Part shown: positions 16,347 through 26,146 of the stretch, piece after piece
Layout of the letters: each line of letters starts with the position of its first letter
Position numbering within the stretch: the first letter of the stretch is position 1
NCBI RefSeq assembly: GCF_013488225.1
Contig: NZ_CP041238.1
Location: 4,190,501-4,254,500, forward strand
Direction of reading: 5' to 3'
DNA from: Sinorhizobium mexicanum
GTDB taxonomy: Bacteria > Pseudomonadota > Alphaproteobacteria > Rhizobiales > Rhizobiaceae
DNA length: 64,000 bases
The notes under the pieces: model-generated
The model's input: only the letters and a program-made list of their open reading frames with translations
The model's database searches: none
Told to the model about the DNA's origin: nothing
Position numbers and translations under genes: made by a program

Positions 16347-16378
16347 GTTCACCACAACATATAGTGTCCTTGGTGAAC
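16347..16378. repeat. inverted repeat near the GANTC cluster
   Basis: Arms GTTCACCA (16347-16354) and TGGTGAAC (16371-16378) are perfect and have 24 bp between centres. It may be an operator for a dimeric regulator or a stem in a transcript. Confidence 0.5.
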
Positions 16379-16474
16379 GCAGATCAATAGAACCAAGGGT
16401 CGATTTTCGCAATCGGTGCACCGCAAGGCAGCATCGTTAACCATTGCATCGAGCCCAGTGAATTCCGCTGCCGC

Positions 16475-16505
16475 AAACAAAAGCGGCGCCCCGGAAGGCG
16501 CCGCG
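16475..16505 (-). terminator. intrinsic terminator of phbB
   Basis: On the minus strand GCGGCGCC pairs with GGCGCCGC over a six-base loop and is followed by TTTTGTTT. It begins 38 bp after the phbB stop. Confidence 0.85.
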
Positions 16506-16542
16506 AGAGATGGCATTATCTGACCTCGGGCGGGTCAGGAGG

Positions 16543-17268
16543 TCAGGAGAAAAATTGGCCACCATTTGCCGAAATTGTCGAACCAGTGATGAAGCCGGCA
16601 TCGTCCGATGCCAGGAACACGACGCAGCGCGCGATTTCTTCCGGTTCACCGAGGCGCCCGACGGGAATCTGCGGAATGATCCGTTCGTTGAGCACCTTCT
16701 CCGGCACGGCCCTGACCATCTCGGTGCCGATATAACCCGGGCAGATCGCGTTGACGGTGACGCCTTTTGCCGCCCCTTCCTGGGCGAGCGCCTTTGTGAA
16801 GCCGAGATCGCCCGCCTTCGCCGCGGAATAATTCGCCTGGCCCATCTGCCCCTTCTGACCGTTGATCGAGGAGATGTTGATGACGCGCCCGAAGCCGCGG
16901 TCACGCATGCCCGACCAGAGCGGATGCGTCATGTTGAAGAGGCCGGTCAGATTGGTGCTGATCACTTCGCCCCATTGTTCGGGCGTCATCTTGTGAAACA
17001 TCGCGTCACGGGTGATGCCCGCATTGTTGACGAGAATGTCGACCGGCCCGAGATCGGCCTCCACTTTGGCAATGCCCTCGGCGCAGGCCTGATAGTTGGA
17101 GACATCCCACTTGTAGACCGGGATGCCGGTTTCCTGCTTGAAGGCCTGAGCCTTCTCGTCATTGCCGGCATAGTTTGCGGCCACCTTGTAGCCTGCCGCC
17201 TTCAGAGCCGCCGAAATGGCTGCACCGATGCCGCGGGATCCACCCGTAACCAACGCTACCCTGCTCAT
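16543..17268 (-). CDS. phbB: acetoacetyl-CoA reductase
   Basis: It reduces acetoacetyl-CoA to (R)-3-hydroxybutyryl-CoA with NADPH, the second step of polyhydroxybutyrate synthesis. The 241-residue short-chain dehydrogenase has the cofactor motif GGSRGIG (9-15), NNAG (81-84), and the catalytic Ser134, Tyr147 and Lys151 (YSAAK). SDRs that match FabG look similar, but the position directly downstream of phbA and the pattern ..SSINGQKGQMGQANYSAAKAG.. are typical of PhbB. The ATG at 17266-17268 has a strong ribosome site (GGGAGGCG). A terminator follows. The gap to phbA is 178 bp with no obvious promoter. Confidence 0.93.
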   Translation of the reverse strand: MSRVALVTGGSRGIGAAISAALKAAGYKVAANYAGNDEKAQAFKQETGIPVYKWDVSNYQACAEGIAKVEADLGPVDILVNNAGITRDAMFHKMTPEQWGEVISTNLTGLFNMTHPLWSGMRDRGFGRVINISSINGQKGQMGQANYSAAKAGDLGFTKALAQEGAAKGVTVNAICPGYIGTEMVRAVPEKVLNERIIPQIPVGRLGEPEEIARCVVFLASDDAGFITGSTISANGGQFFS

Positions 17269-17446
17269 GCTCGCCTCCCACAAGTTGGTTTCAATTTTGC
17301 ATGGTTAATCCGCATGTGACCCGACATAAGCGGGCCACATGTGCTCGATCAATTTCGCGGATGTCACATAGGAACAGCAGGCCAGCGGACCGGCGAATGC
17401 ACCGGAAAACTGTTCGGCCGGCCTGCTGCATAGGATTGCGGCCGGC

Positions 17447-18628
17447 TTACAGGCGCTCGACGCACATGGCGACACCCATGCCGCCGCCGATGCACAGGGT
17501 GGCAAGACCCTTGGAAACGCCGCGGCGCTTCATCTCGAAGAGCAGCGTGTTGAGAACGCGAGCACCGGAAGCGCCGATCGGATGGCCGATCGCGATCGCG
17601 CCGCCATTGACGTTGACGATCGACGGATCCCATCCGAGGTCCTTGTTGACGGCGCAGGCCTGTGCCGCGAAGGCTTCGTTGGCCTCCACGAGCCCGACGT
17701 CGCCGACGGACCAACCGGCCTTCTCCAGCGCCTTGCGCGAGGCCGGGATCGGCCCCGTCCCCATGATCTGCGGATCGACGCCGGCCGTCGCCCAGGAAAC
17801 GATGCGGGCAAGCGGCTGGATGCCGCGCCTGCCGGCTTCCGCCTCGGTCATCAGCAGCGTCGCGGCGGCACCGTCATTGAGCCCGGACGCGTTGCCGGCA
17901 GTGACCGTTCCTTCCTTGTCGAAGGCGGGGCGGAGCTTCGCCATGGAATCGAGCGTGGCGCCGTGGCGGATATATTCGTCCTGGTCGACGGTCACGTCGC
18001 CCTTGCGGGTCTTGACGATGAAAGGCACGATCTCGTCGGCGAAACGGCCGGCCTTCTGTGCGGCTTCGGCCTTGTTCTGCGAAGCCAGCGCGAATTCATC
18101 CTGCTCCTCACGGGTAAGCTGCCACTTGCGCGCGACGTTCTCGGCGGTGATGCCCATGTGATACCCGTAGAAGGCGTCGGTCAGGCCGTCCTTGATCATC
18201 GTGTCGATCATCTTGAAGTCGCCCATCTTCACGCCGCCGCGAAGGTGCGCGCAATGCGGCGCCATCGACATCGATTCCATGCCGCCGGCCACGATGATAT
18301 CCGCATCGCCGGCCACGATCTGCTGCATGCCGAGCGCCACGGCGCGCAGGCCCGAACCGCAAAGCTGGTTCATGCCCCAGGCGGTCTTTTCCTGCGGGAT
18401 GCCAGCCTTCATCGCTGCCTGACGGGCCGGGTTCTGCCCTTCACCGGCGGAAAGAACCTGACCGAGGATCACCTCGTCCACCTCTCGCGCGTCGACGCCC
18501 GCGCGCTCGAGCACCGCCTTGATGGCGCCCGCGCCCAACTCGTGCGCAGGAGTGTTGCCGAAGGCACCGTTAAAGGATCCGACGGCGGTGCGAGCCGCGC
18601 TGGCGATCACGACGGAGGGATTGCTCAT
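17447..18628 (-). CDS. phbA: acetyl-CoA acetyltransferase (beta-ketothiolase)
   Basis: It condenses two acetyl-CoA into acetoacetyl-CoA, the first step of polyhydroxybutyrate synthesis, and can also run backward in ketone-body use. In 393 residues the thiolase triad is visible: Cys90 (NQLCGSG), His349 (GHPIGASG) and Cys379 (LCIGGGMG). The ATG at 18626-18628 ([17 protein letters not shown]) is the conserved family start; 22 codons of open frame upstream are not. It heads phbA-phbB and is divergent from the regulator phaR, with a 224-bp shared promoter region. Confidence 0.94.
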   Translation of the reverse strand: MSNPSVVIASAARTAVGSFNGAFGNTPAHELGAGAIKAVLERAGVDAREVDEVILGQVLSAGEGQNPARQAAMKAGIPQEKTAWGMNQLCGSGLRAVALGMQQIVAGDADIIVAGGMESMSMAPHCAHLRGGVKMGDFKMIDTMIKDGLTDAFYGYHMGITAENVARKWQLTREEQDEFALASQNKAEAAQKAGRFADEIVPFIVKTRKGDVTVDQDEYIRHGATLDSMAKLRPAFDKEGTVTAGNASGLNDGAAATLLMTEAEAGRRGIQPLARIVSWATAGVDPQIMGTGPIPASRKALEKAGWSVGDVGLVEANEAFAAQACAVNKDLGWDPSIVNVNGGAIAIGHPIGASGARVLNTLLFEMKRRGVSKGLATLCIGGGMGVAMCVERL

Positions 18629-18852
18629 GGGACGTTTCCTCATATTTCGTTTGCCTGATTTAGCCAGACTGGCAAAGCCGTGAGCGCAAGTCAAACGCCT
18701 TGATGCACTGCCGCAAAAGCTTCACGATTCGCGCGGTTACCATATTTCGCAGGTGCGTCGCCGCATTGCACAAATAGATTGTCAGAGCCTCGATTTTGCG
18801 GATACTCTAAAAAACACAATAAAGACGGGACGATGGGTAAGAGGAGACCCTG

Positions 18853-19431
18853 ATGGCGAAGAATGAAGGCCAGATCGTTATCAAGAAATATGCGAACCGG
18901 CGCCTCTACAATACCGGCACCAGCACTTACGTGACCCTCGACGACCTGGCAGTGATGGTAAAGAAGGGTGAAGAGTTCGTGGTACAGGACGCGAAGTCCG
19001 GCGAAGACATCACCCACTCCGTGTTGACGCAGATTATTTTCGAGCAGGAATCGAAGACCGGCAACACGCTCTTGCCGATTTCCTTTCTGCGCCAGCTGAT
19101 CTCCTTCTACGGCGACCAGATGCAGATGGTCGTGCCGAGCTATCTCGAACATTCGATGCAGGCCTTCACCGAACAGCAGTCGCAGATGCGCGAGCAGATC
19201 AACAAGGCGTTCGGCGACACGCCGCTTGGCAAGAACCTGCAGGTGCCGCTGCAACTGGTCGAGGAGCAGGTGCGGCGCAACACCGAAATGTTCCATCAGG
19301 CCATGCAGATGTTCTCACCCTTCATGGCCGCGCCCCCGGCCAAGGAAACGAAGAAGGCAGAGGCCAAAGACATCGACGAGCTCAAGGAACAGTTGCGCGC
19401 CTTGCAGACGAAGCTCGACAATCTCGGCTAA
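18853..19431 (+). CDS. phaR: polyhydroxyalkanoate synthesis regulator PhaR (AniA)
   Basis: A DNA- and PHB-granule-binding repressor that senses PHB and controls phasin and carbon-flow genes. The 192-residue protein has the conserved N-terminal DNA/PHB-binding domain (IVIKKYANRRLYNTGTSTYV.., through DITHSVLTQIIFEQES), a central accumulation domain (LLPISFLRQLISFYGDQMQ) and a C-terminal Lys/Ala/Glu helix (ELKEQLRALQTKLDNLG). The ATG at 18853 follows GAGGAGACCC. It is divergent from phbA, which fits a role in PHB control. Rhizobial literature also calls it aniA. Confidence 0.92.
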   Translation: MAKNEGQIVIKKYANRRLYNTGTSTYVTLDDLAVMVKKGEEFVVQDAKSGEDITHSVLTQIIFEQESKTGNTLLPISFLRQLISFYGDQMQMVVPSYLEHSMQAFTEQQSQMREQINKAFGDTPLGKNLQVPLQLVEEQVRRNTEMFHQAMQMFSPFMAAPPAKETKKAEAKDIDELKEQLRALQTKLDNLG

Positions 19432-19569
19432 ACCCAGCTCCCTCTATCGAACTGCCGACACAAAATCGGGCGCGGGAGCAATCCCAGAAAAGTAACACCG
19501 GGGATGCCGGTGGAAAGCCGATGCTTTCCTACGGTTTCGCGCGCCAACGGCAGAGATGCACACCAAATG

Positions 19570-19593
19570 AAAAAGGGCCGGCAGAGCCGACCC
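19570..19593 (-). terminator. intrinsic terminator of rpmF
   Basis: On the minus strand GGGTCGGC pairs with GCCGGCCC (one G-T pair) across the loop TCT, followed by CTTTTTC. It lies about 28 bp after the rpmF stop. Confidence 0.8.
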
Positions 19594-19620
19594 TCAAACT
19601 TCATCCGCGAACGGTAACGC

Positions 19621-19806
19621 TTATGCGTTTTCCTTCGGCGTCAGCACCTGGCGACCGCGGTACATGCCGGTCTTCAGGTCGATGTGGTGCGGACGACGCA
19701 GTTCGCCGGAATTCTTGTCTTCAATGTAGGTCGGAGCCTTGAGGGCGTCAGCGGAACGGCGCATGCCACGCTTGGACGGGCTCGTTTTTCTTTTCGGTAC
19801 AGCCAT
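19621..19806 (-). CDS. rpmF: 50S ribosomal protein L32
   Basis: A 61-residue basic protein beginning [18 protein letters not shown], the universal start of L32. The remainder (..[18 protein letters not shown]..) matches the alphaproteobacterial form, which lacks the zinc-binding cysteines found in some bacteria. I chose the ATG at 19804-19806; four upstream in-frame codons (MENE) are not part of the family. It is a single gene ended by its own terminator. Confidence 0.97.
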   Translation of the reverse strand: MAVPKRKTSPSKRGMRRSADALKAPTYIEDKNSGELRRPHHIDLKTGMYRGRQVLTPKENA

Positions 19807-19944
19807 TTCATTCTCCACTTATCGGGCAAAACACTGTTCAGCAGCCGAAAATGGCCGGGTCAAACAGATGTCGATCTCGGAAATTTCGCGCGCTTATACA
19901 TGGCCAACCGCAGTTTGACCAGTCCCCGCCTACAATTTTTCGAG

Positions 19945-20592
19945 TCACGCTTCGTCTTCCGGCACGATCCACGGTTCGGCCCTTGCCGCTTCCTCCCATT
20001 TGCGGAAGGCCGGGTGCCCCTTGACGGCATCCATATAGGCGAGCGTGGCGGGATCTGTCACCAGTTCGTAGACATCAAAACGGTTGACAACCGGGGCGAA
20101 CATCGCATCCGCCGCCGTAAAACGGCCGAAGAGAAACGGTCCGCCCGAGCGGGCGATCGATTCCCGCCAGATTTCTTCGATGCGGGCGACGTCGGCCTGG
20201 ACATCGTCCGGCAGCGCGATCGCCTTACGGGGCCGGCGAATGTTCATCGGGCAGGCGCCGCGCAGCGCCCGAAAACCTGACAGCATCTCCATCGAATAGC
20301 TGCGGGCGCGGGCCCGGTCCTCGCGGTTTTCCGGCCAGACTCCGGCCTCGGGGTAAAGCTCCGCCACATATTCGATGATCGCCAGCGATTCCCAGATACG
20401 GGCATCGCCATGATGGAGCACCGGCACGCGTCCTGTCGGCGAGATCTCGCGGAAGCGCGGATTTCCAGCGGGGAAATCGAAGGGAATAACGACATCCTCG
20501 AACGGAACTCCGCAGGCTTCAAGCGCCAGCCAGGGTCGAAGCGACCAGGAGGAATAGTTCTTGTTGCCAATATAAAGGACGAGCTTCGTCAT
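19945..20592 (-). CDS. glutathione S-transferase family protein
   Basis: A 215-residue soluble protein with an N-terminal thioredoxin-like GST domain (KLVLYIGNKNYSSWSLRPWL, cis-proline in GRVPVLHH, then ESLAIIEYVAELYP) and an all-helical C-terminal domain. Ser residues in NYSSWS are the likely glutathione-activating site, as in zeta- and maleylacetoacetate-isomerase-like GSTs. The ATG at 20590-20592 has GGTGGGAG upstream; a GTG five codons earlier is possible. Substrate unknown. It lies between rpmF and mtgA on the same strand but the gaps (77 and 138 bp) suggest separate transcripts. Confidence 0.87.
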   Translation of the reverse strand: MTKLVLYIGNKNYSSWSLRPWLALEACGVPFEDVVIPFDFPAGNPRFREISPTGRVPVLHHGDARIWESLAIIEYVAELYPEAGVWPENREDRARARSYSMEMLSGFRALRGACPMNIRRPRKAIALPDDVQADVARIEEIWRESIARSGGPFLFGRFTAADAMFAPVVNRFDVYELVTDPATLAYMDAVKGHPAFRKWEEAARAEPWIVPEDEA

Positions 20593-20668
20593 GCGCGTGT
20601 CTCCCACCTGCTTTCAGGCGGCAGGCTTGCCACATCAGCGACAGCGAGGCCAATGAATTGCTGTCATC

Positions 20669-21433
20669 TTAATCATAAAGGCATGTGATGTAACCGCCGG
20701 AGCGGCTGGCGCGGCGCTCGATGAGCGATGCAAGCCGCCTCAGGCCCCGCCCTGGCTTGCCGGCGTTGCGGTCGATCGGATTCGGCAGCGATACGGCGAG
20801 CAGGGCAGCCTGGCGGCGCGATAGTTTGGCGGCCGAAACGCCGAAGTGGTGCTGCGCGGCGGCCTCGATACCGTAGATGCCTTCTCCCCACTCGGCGACG
20901 TTCAGGTAGATTTCCATCATCCGGCGCTTGCTCCAGACGAAATCGGCGACGATCGCAAGCGGCAGTTCCATCGCCTTGCGGACAAAGGAACGACCGTTCC
21001 AGAGAAACAGGTTCTTGACCGTCTGCATCGGGATCGTGCTTGCTCCCCGCGTCTGTTCACCGTCGAGCGCATCTTCGACGACGCCGCGCATCTGGTTCCA
21101 GTCGATACCGGCATGCGAGCAGAACTGGCCGTCCTCCGACATCATCACCGACTGGACGAGCACAGGCGCGATGTCGTCGAACTCCACCCACTGCCGGTCA
21201 AAGCCGCGCAACAGCACGAGGTCGCGCAGCATCAGCGTCGAGATCGGGCGGACGAAATCCAGGGCGTAGAAGACGATGAGTACATAGGGGAGCACGAGGA
21301 GAGCAAGGACGGCAAGAAAGAGGCGACGAAGCCTCGCCCGCCATGCGGAAGACCAGCGATTGGCGGACATCTGGCCCTCCTCCAATGCTTTCGTGACGAC
21401 GTCCACGCTCTGACTGTCCACCTCTTTGTCCAT
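20669..21433 (-). CDS. mtgA: monofunctional peptidoglycan glycosyltransferase
   Basis: It polymerises lipid II into glycan strands at the inner membrane. The protein has one N-terminal membrane anchor ([21 protein letters not shown]) and a GT51 domain: the catalytic Glu motif [14 protein letters not shown], then [16 protein letters not shown], and [21 protein letters not shown]. No transpeptidase domain follows, so it is the monofunctional type. There are two plausible starts: the ATG at 21433 (with AGAGAGG upstream) and the ATG at 21370 (MSANRWSS.., with GGAGGAGGG upstream), giving 254 or 233 residues. Confidence 0.92.
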   Translation of the reverse strand: MDKEVDSQSVDVVTKALEEGQMSANRWSSAWRARLRRLFLAVLALLVLPYVLIVFYALDFVRPISTLMLRDLVLLRGFDRQWVEFDDIAPVLVQSVMMSEDGQFCSHAGIDWNQMRGVVEDALDGEQTRGASTIPMQTVKNLFLWNGRSFVRKAMELPLAIVADFVWSKRRMMEIYLNVAEWGEGIYGIEAAAQHHFGVSAAKLSRRQAALLAVSLPNPIDRNAGKPGRGLRRLASLIERRASRSGGYITCLYD

Positions 21434-21520
21434 CCGCCTCTCTTATTTCATGGGCGAGCAAAGTTGAATGGCGTTTCTTGTAAAAGGCAAGATGGTTACA
21501 CGCTCATCCCACGTAAAGCA

Positions 21521-21607
21521 CTACAGCGCCCCGCGTCTAATCGGACGCGCTTTGAGGTGCTGCATGATTTTGTCCTTAAATCGATTTCGATTTAAGGAAT
21601 CATGCAG
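21521..21607 (-). repeat. intergenic palindromic repeat, family A copy 6, with extra hairpin
   Basis: In minus orientation it reads ATGCAGCACCTCAAAGCGCG, then TCCGATTAGACGC, then GGGGCGCTGTAG. On its lead-in side a second perfect 11-bp hairpin (TCCTTAAATCG with CGATTTAAGGA) is added at about 21575-21600, itself bounded by ATGATT/AATCAT. It lies just before the ispA start region. Confidence 0.75.
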
Positions 21608-21664
21608 GCCCTGCGACGCGAATGCCCGTTGAAAGCCTCTCCCCCGCATGCCAAAGAGCGCTGC

Positions 21665-22576
21665 ATGAAAGAGACGCCATCCTTTTCCGCACACCTGAAG
21701 GCCAATGCTTTTGCAGTGGAAGAACTGCTTTCTGCCCTTCTGGGGCCAGCCGTCGGCGCAGATGAAATCGCGCGGCCAGCGAACCTGCTCGCCGCGATGC
21801 GCCATGGCGTCCTCAATGGCGGAAAACGCCTGCGCCCGTTTCTCGTGAGCGAATGCACCGCGCTTCTCGAAGGCGACGCCGATGCGGCGCTCAGGGTCGG
21901 CGCCGCGCTCGAATGCGTGCATTGCTACTCGCTCGTCCACGACGACCTACCGGCGATGGACGATGACGATATGAGACGCGGGCAGCCGACCGTCCACATC
22001 GCCTTCGACGAGGCGACCGCGATTCTCGCCGGTGACAGCCTGCTGACCTTCGCCTTCGACATCATCGCCGCACCGGAAACGCCACTGCCCGACCGGCAGA
22101 AGACGGCGCTGATCTTGGCACTCGCGCGTGCCTCCGGACACGGCGGCATGGCCGGCGGGCAGGCGCTTGACCTCGCCGCCGAGAAGAGGGCACCCGGCGA
22201 AGCTGGCATTGTCACGCTGCAGGCGATGAAGACCGGGGCACTCATTCGTTTCGCCTGCGAGGCGGGCGCAGTCATCGCCGACGCCTCCGACGAGGATCGG
22301 CGGCGGCTGCGCGCCTTCGGCGAAAAGATCGGACTCGCCTTCCAGCTCGCCGACGATCTGCTCGACCTGACGGCGGATGCCGAGGCGATGGGCAAGGCCA
22401 CCGGCAAGGACGCCGCGCGCGGCAAGGGCACCCTCGTGGCGCTTCACGGCCAGGCCTGGGCCGAGCGTGAACTGGAGGAACTGGTGGCGCAGGCGGAAAA
22501 TCTGCTTCAGCCCTATGGCGCCCGCTCGGCCATCCTCGTCGAAACCGCCCGCTTCATCGCCAACCGCAGGAGCTAG
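21665..22576 (+). CDS. ispA: polyprenyl synthetase (farnesyl/geranyl diphosphate synthase)
   Basis: It joins isopentenyl diphosphate to allylic diphosphates to make short-chain prenyl diphosphates for quinones, hopanoids and undecaprenol. The 303-residue protein has the first Asp-rich motif [10 protein letters not shown] (about residue 97) and the second DDLLD (about 240), with GGKRLRPFL upstream. Residues before the first Asp motif (HCYSLVH) fit short-chain products, so farnesyl diphosphate is likely. I chose the ATG at 21665; the frame is open 21 codons further up, into the repeat. Its stop overlaps the hisC start by one base (TAGTG). It fits with ispG 2 kb away. Confidence 0.9.
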   Translation: MKETPSFSAHLKANAFAVEELLSALLGPAVGADEIARPANLLAAMRHGVLNGGKRLRPFLVSECTALLEGDADAALRVGAALECVHCYSLVHDDLPAMDDDDMRRGQPTVHIAFDEATAILAGDSLLTFAFDIIAAPETPLPDRQKTALILALARASGHGGMAGGQALDLAAEKRAPGEAGIVTLQAMKTGALIRFACEAGAVIADASDEDRRRLRAFGEKIGLAFQLADDLLDLTADAEAMGKATGKDAARGKGTLVALHGQAWAERELEELVAQAENLLQPYGARSAILVETARFIANRRS

Positions 22577-23637
22577 TGCCCGTGAGCAAATACTGGTCGC
22601 CGATCGTCTCCGCGCTGAAACCCTATGTCCCGGGTGAGCAGCCGCGCATGGCGAACCTCGTCAAGCTCAACACCAACGAGAGCCCTTACGCGCCTTCGGA
22701 CAAGGTGATCGAGTCGATCCGGGCTGCGGCAAGCGCCGATCTCAGGCTCTATCCGGATCCGCTCGCGCTCGACCTCCGGAAAGCGATCGCCGCGCGATAT
22801 GGCCTAGAACCGGAGGAAGTCTTCGTAGGCAATGGCTCGGACGAGGTGCTGGCGCATGCCTTCGCAGGGCTGCTGAAGCATGACCAACCGCTGCTCTATC
22901 CGGATATCTCCTACAGCTTCTATCCGACCTATGCGGGTCTTTTCGGTATCGACGTGGTTGAAGTGCCGCTCGATGCCGCCTTCGGCATCGACATCGCCGA
23001 CTACCGTCGTCCAGCTGGCGCGATCATTCTTCCCAATCCGAATGCCCCGACCGGAATCGGCCTGCCGCTTGCGGCGATCGAGGCGCTGGTGGCCGAGCAT
23101 CCCGACCAGCCGGTGGTGATCGACGAGGCCTATGTCGATTTCGGCGGCGACTCCGCCACCACTCTGGTTCCGAAATACGAAAACCTGCTCGTCGTGCAGA
23201 CCTTTTCGAAGTCGAGGGCGCTTGCCGGATTGCGGGTCGGCTTCGCGATCGGCCAGCGGCCGCTGATCGAGGCTTTGGAGCGCGTCAAGGACAGCTTCAA
23301 TTCCTACCCGTTGGGGCGCACCGCCCAGGCGGGCGCCATCGCCGCGATCAAGGACGAGGCCTGGTTCGAGCAAACCCGCGGCAAGATCATCGCCTCGCGG
23401 GAGAAATTGACGGGCGAACTCAAAAACCGCGGCTTCGAGGTTCTGCCCTCCCAGGCAAACTTCGTCTTCGCCCGCCATCCGGGCCATGGCGGGCAGACGC
23501 TGGCGGCGAAGCTGCGCGAACGTGCGGTCATCGTTCGCCACTTCGCCAAGCCGCGGATCTCGGATTTCCTGCGCATCACCATCGGCACCGACGAGGAATG
23601 CGCAAGGCTGGTTGCGGCGCTCGACGAGATTCTGTGA
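22576..23637 (+). CDS. hisC: histidinol-phosphate aminotransferase
   Basis: A pyridoxal-phosphate enzyme of histidine synthesis. The 353-residue protein starts with a GTG at 22576 (a second GTG at 22582 is possible) and shows the family signatures: [11 protein letters not shown], the substrate loop [21 protein letters not shown], and the PLP lysine in [18 protein letters not shown]. Rhizobia carry several hisC-like genes, and some act on aromatic amino acids or tropine-type substrates, so the exact substrate needs care. Translation is probably coupled to ispA by the one-base overlap. Repeats of family B begin 43 bp after the stop. Confidence 0.88.
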   Translation: MPVSKYWSPIVSALKPYVPGEQPRMANLVKLNTNESPYAPSDKVIESIRAAASADLRLYPDPLALDLRKAIAARYGLEPEEVFVGNGSDEVLAHAFAGLLKHDQPLLYPDISYSFYPTYAGLFGIDVVEVPLDAAFGIDIADYRRPAGAIILPNPNAPTGIGLPLAAIEALVAEHPDQPVVIDEAYVDFGGDSATTLVPKYENLLVVQTFSKSRALAGLRVGFAIGQRPLIEALERVKDSFNSYPLGRTAQAGAIAAIKDEAWFEQTRGKIIASREKLTGELKNRGFEVLPSQANFVFARHPGHGGQTLAAKLRERAVIVRHFAKPRISDFLRITIGTDEECARLVAALDEIL

Positions 23638-23995
23638 GAGTGGGACCGGGACGCCGCCGGCAGGCGAACGGCTCGTTTTGCCCCTCTCCTCGGGTTTAAC
23701 CCGAGGACTAACCCTCTCCCCGCATGCGGGGAGAGGGGATTTGGTCGCGGCATACCCCGTTTACGCGCCTGTTGGCGAGAGCGGGTGAGGGGGCGCCGCG
23801 AGTCCCTTCGCCCCGCCTGAGGGGAGAAGGTGGCCGGCAGGCCGGATGAGGGGGAGCCAGTGGCACAGCACCCATATTTTCCCGCCCGCAGCCCGAGCGG
23901 TAGGCAAAGCGATTGAGACCCGCACACTGCCTCCCATTGGCACCGCCGGAAGCCTCGGCTACTGTCGCGTTCGCAATCATCGACGGACGCCGCCC
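23638..23995. other. intergenic region between hisC and the LysE gene
   Basis: No gene is supported here. It is mostly a family B (RIME-like) repeat at 23681-23856. The last 140 bases should hold the promoter of the LysE exporter gene. Confidence 0.6.
23681..23856. repeat. RIME-like palindromic repeat, family B copy 1
   Basis: It contains TCCTCGGGTTTAACCCGAGGA, the palindrome CTCTCCCCGC-atgc-GCGGGGAGAG, and CCCTTCGCCCC..GGGGAGAAGG further on, ending GGATGAGGGGG. The first 37 bp or so of its core (from 23688) are identical, inverted, to part of copy 4. The pattern resembles the RIME elements described in Rhizobium; the match is from memory. Confidence 0.8.
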
Positions 23996-24637
23996 ATGCT
24001 CGACCTCACGCCCTATCTGCCGCAACTTCTCGTCGCCTGGACGGCCTATATCATCGCCGTCGTATCGCCCGGGCCGGCGGTTCTGGCGATCATTGCGACG
24101 TCGGTCAACCAGGGGCGAAAAGCGGGCCTTGCGCTCGCCTTCGGCGTGCTGAGCGGCAGCTATACATGGGCGATGCTGACGGCCTCTGGCCTCTCGGCGC
24201 TCATCCGGACCTACGGACAGGCGATCATCTTCCTGAAGATCGCCGGTGCCTGCTATCTCTTCTGGCTTGCCTACAACGCCCTCCGGGCCGCGATGCGCGG
24301 CGAGGCGTCACGGGCAGCGCTTCGTGTTCCGCTGCAGATGTCGTTGAAGAAGCTCTATCTCAAGGGGCTCGGTATCCACCTGACCAATCCCAAGGCGATC
24401 TTTGCCTGGATCATGCTGGTTTCGCTCGGCATGCCGGCGGGGGCGCCGGTCACCGTTACTGCCGCCTTCATCGGGGGATGTATGCTGATCGGCCTCGTCA
24501 GCTTCTGTGGCTTCGCGATCGTGTTCTCGCTCTCGCCGGTCCACCGTGCCTATCTCAAATCGCGGCGCGTGATCGAGAGTCTGATGGCGGGCTTCTTCGC
24601 TTTCGCCGGTTTGAAGCTGCTGACGGCGCGACTCTGA
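23996..24637 (+). CDS. LysE/RhtB family amino-acid exporter
   Basis: A 213-residue inner-membrane protein with about six membrane spans. The N-terminal signature VSPGPAVLAIIATSVNQGRKAGLALAFGV (here split by the first helix) and the later HLTNPKAIFAWIML are typical of the LysE/RhtB family, which exports amino acids such as lysine, arginine, homoserine or threonine. The ATG at 23996 (MLDLTPYLPQLL) begins the first helix; the frame is open upstream through the repeat and is not coding. It converges on ispG, whose stop lies 59 bp beyond. Substrate is not predictable. Confidence 0.9.
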   Translation: MLDLTPYLPQLLVAWTAYIIAVVSPGPAVLAIIATSVNQGRKAGLALAFGVLSGSYTWAMLTASGLSALIRTYGQAIIFLKIAGACYLFWLAYNALRAAMRGEASRAALRVPLQMSLKKLYLKGLGIHLTNPKAIFAWIMLVSLGMPAGAPVTVTAAFIGGCMLIGLVSFCGFAIVFSLSPVHRAYLKSRRVIESLMAGFFAFAGLKLLTARL

Positions 24638-24695
24638 TTAAAACGCGGGACGCGGGCGGAAAACCGCCTCACACTTTTCCTGTCCCGCTCTGGGA

Positions 24696-25949
24696 CTATT
24701 CCGCCGCCGCCTGACCGCGGCCGTAACGCTTCTCGATATAGTCGGCGACGAGAAGCTGGAATTCTTCGGCGATCTTCGGTCCACGCAACGTCATCGCCTT
24801 CTGGCCATCAATGAAGACGGGTGCCGCCGGCGTCTCGCCGGTGCCGGGCAGCGAAATGCCGATGTCAGCATGCTTGCTTTCGCCCGGGCCGTTGACGATG
24901 CAGCCCATGACGGCGACCTTCAGGGCCTCGACGCCCGGATATTTCTCGCGCCAGACCGGCATGCTTGCGCGGATGTCCTCCTGGATCTTCTGGGCAAGCT
25001 CCTGGAAGACCGTGGACGTCGTGCGGCCGCAGCCCGGACAGGCGGCGACCACGGGAATGAACTGGCGGAAGCCCATGACCTGCAGCAGTTCCTGCGCCAC
25101 CTGCACCTCGCGCGTGCGGTCGCCGCCGGGCTCCGGGGTCAGCGAAATACGGATCGTATCGCCGATGCCCTGCTGCATCAGGATGCCGAGCGAGGCGGAG
25201 GAAGCGACGATGCCCTTCGTTCCCATGCCGGCTTCGGTAAGCCCGAGATGCAACGCATGGTCGGAACGGGCCGCAAGCATCGCATAGACGGCGATCAGGT
25301 CCTGCACGCCGGAAACCTTGGCAGAAAGGATGATGCGGTTGCGCGCCAGGCCGAGCTCCTCGGCCAGCTCCGCCGAGAGAAGGGCCGACTGGACGATCGT
25401 TTCACGCGTGACCTGCTGTGCCGTCAGCGGCGAGCCCTTGGCCTGGTTCTCGTCCATCAGCCGGGTCAAGAGTTCCTGATCGAGCGACCCCCAGTTGACG
25501 CCGATGCGCACCGGTTTGTCGTAGCGCATCGCCATCTCGATGATCTCGGCGAACTGCTTGTCCTTCTTGTCCTTGAAGCCGACATTGCCCGGGTTGATGC
25601 GATATTTCGCCAGCGCTTCGGCACAGGCCGGGTGATCGGCCAGGAGCTTGTGGCCGATATAGTGGAAGTCGCCGACAAGCGGCACGTCGATGCCGAGGCG
25701 CAAGAGCCGCTCGCGGATCTTCGGCACCGCGGCAGCACTTTCGTCGCGATCGACAGTGATGCGTACCAGTTCGGAGCCCGCTTTATGGAGCGCCGCCACC
25801 TGGGCGACAGTCGCATCGACATCGGCCGTATCCGTGTTCGTCATCGACTGGACGACGACCGGCGCGCCGCCACCGACGATCACGCCGCCGACATCGACGG
25901 CGACGGAGGCACGGCGCGGCTGTGGCTCGAAATCGAAGGGAGAAGTCAT
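24696..25949 (-). CDS. ispG: 4-hydroxy-3-methylbut-2-en-1-yl diphosphate synthase
   Basis: It reduces methylerythritol cyclodiphosphate to HMBPP in the MEP isoprenoid pathway. The 417-residue protein has the TIM-barrel part ([18 protein letters not shown].., VGDFHYIGH) and the C-terminal 4Fe-4S site with Cys304 and Cys307 (CPGCGRT), Cys350 (GCIVNGPGE) and Glu357. All cluster ligands are present. I chose the ATG at 25947-25949 ([13 protein letters not shown]), since the 13 upstream codons are not conserved. It supplies substrate for ispA nearby. Confidence 0.96.
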   Translation of the reverse strand: MTSPFDFEPQPRRASVAVDVGGVIVGGGAPVVVQSMTNTDTADVDATVAQVAALHKAGSELVRITVDRDESAAAVPKIRERLLRLGIDVPLVGDFHYIGHKLLADHPACAEALAKYRINPGNVGFKDKKDKQFAEIIEMAMRYDKPVRIGVNWGSLDQELLTRLMDENQAKGSPLTAQQVTRETIVQSALLSAELAEELGLARNRIILSAKVSGVQDLIAVYAMLAARSDHALHLGLTEAGMGTKGIVASSASLGILMQQGIGDTIRISLTPEPGGDRTREVQVAQELLQVMGFRQFIPVVAACPGCGRTTSTVFQELAQKIQEDIRASMPVWREKYPGVEALKVAVMGCIVNGPGESKHADIGISLPGTGETPAAPVFIDGQKAMTLRGPKIAEEFQLLVADYIEKRYGRGQAAAE

Positions 25950-26146
25950 GAAGGCCTCTTCTTGGGTCCCGTTTCGCCCGAGCGGCATGCCGGCCGCGCC
26001 GAGCTTTCGCCTTTCAGGTGGCGGAGGAAAGCGTGCTTGTCAACGGCAACATCACGCGCTGACGGCGAATTGATGGCAGGGCTGCTGTCGGCTCGGCCCA
26101 AAACCATCCCCGATCCAAGCGCCGGAAGCCAATCGCCCTGTGCGGA

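Larger units (their letters stand above)
15868..16542. other. intergenic region between the helicase gene and phbB
   Basis: No gene is supported here. It holds two direct repeats, a cluster of 14 GANTC sites (16025-16321), an inverted repeat (16347-16378) and the phbB terminator (16475-16505). The centre is visibly AT-richer than the flanking genes. The helicase promoter should lie here on the minus strand. Confidence 0.7.

Noticed and set aside
18691..19296. Open frame of 201 codons opposite phaR
   Set aside because: Antisense shadow of phaR; no domain and no ribosome site.
23681..23856. Family B repeats as a CRISPR array
   Set aside because: The repeats are single imperfect palindromes scattered between genes, with no regular spacing or spacers.
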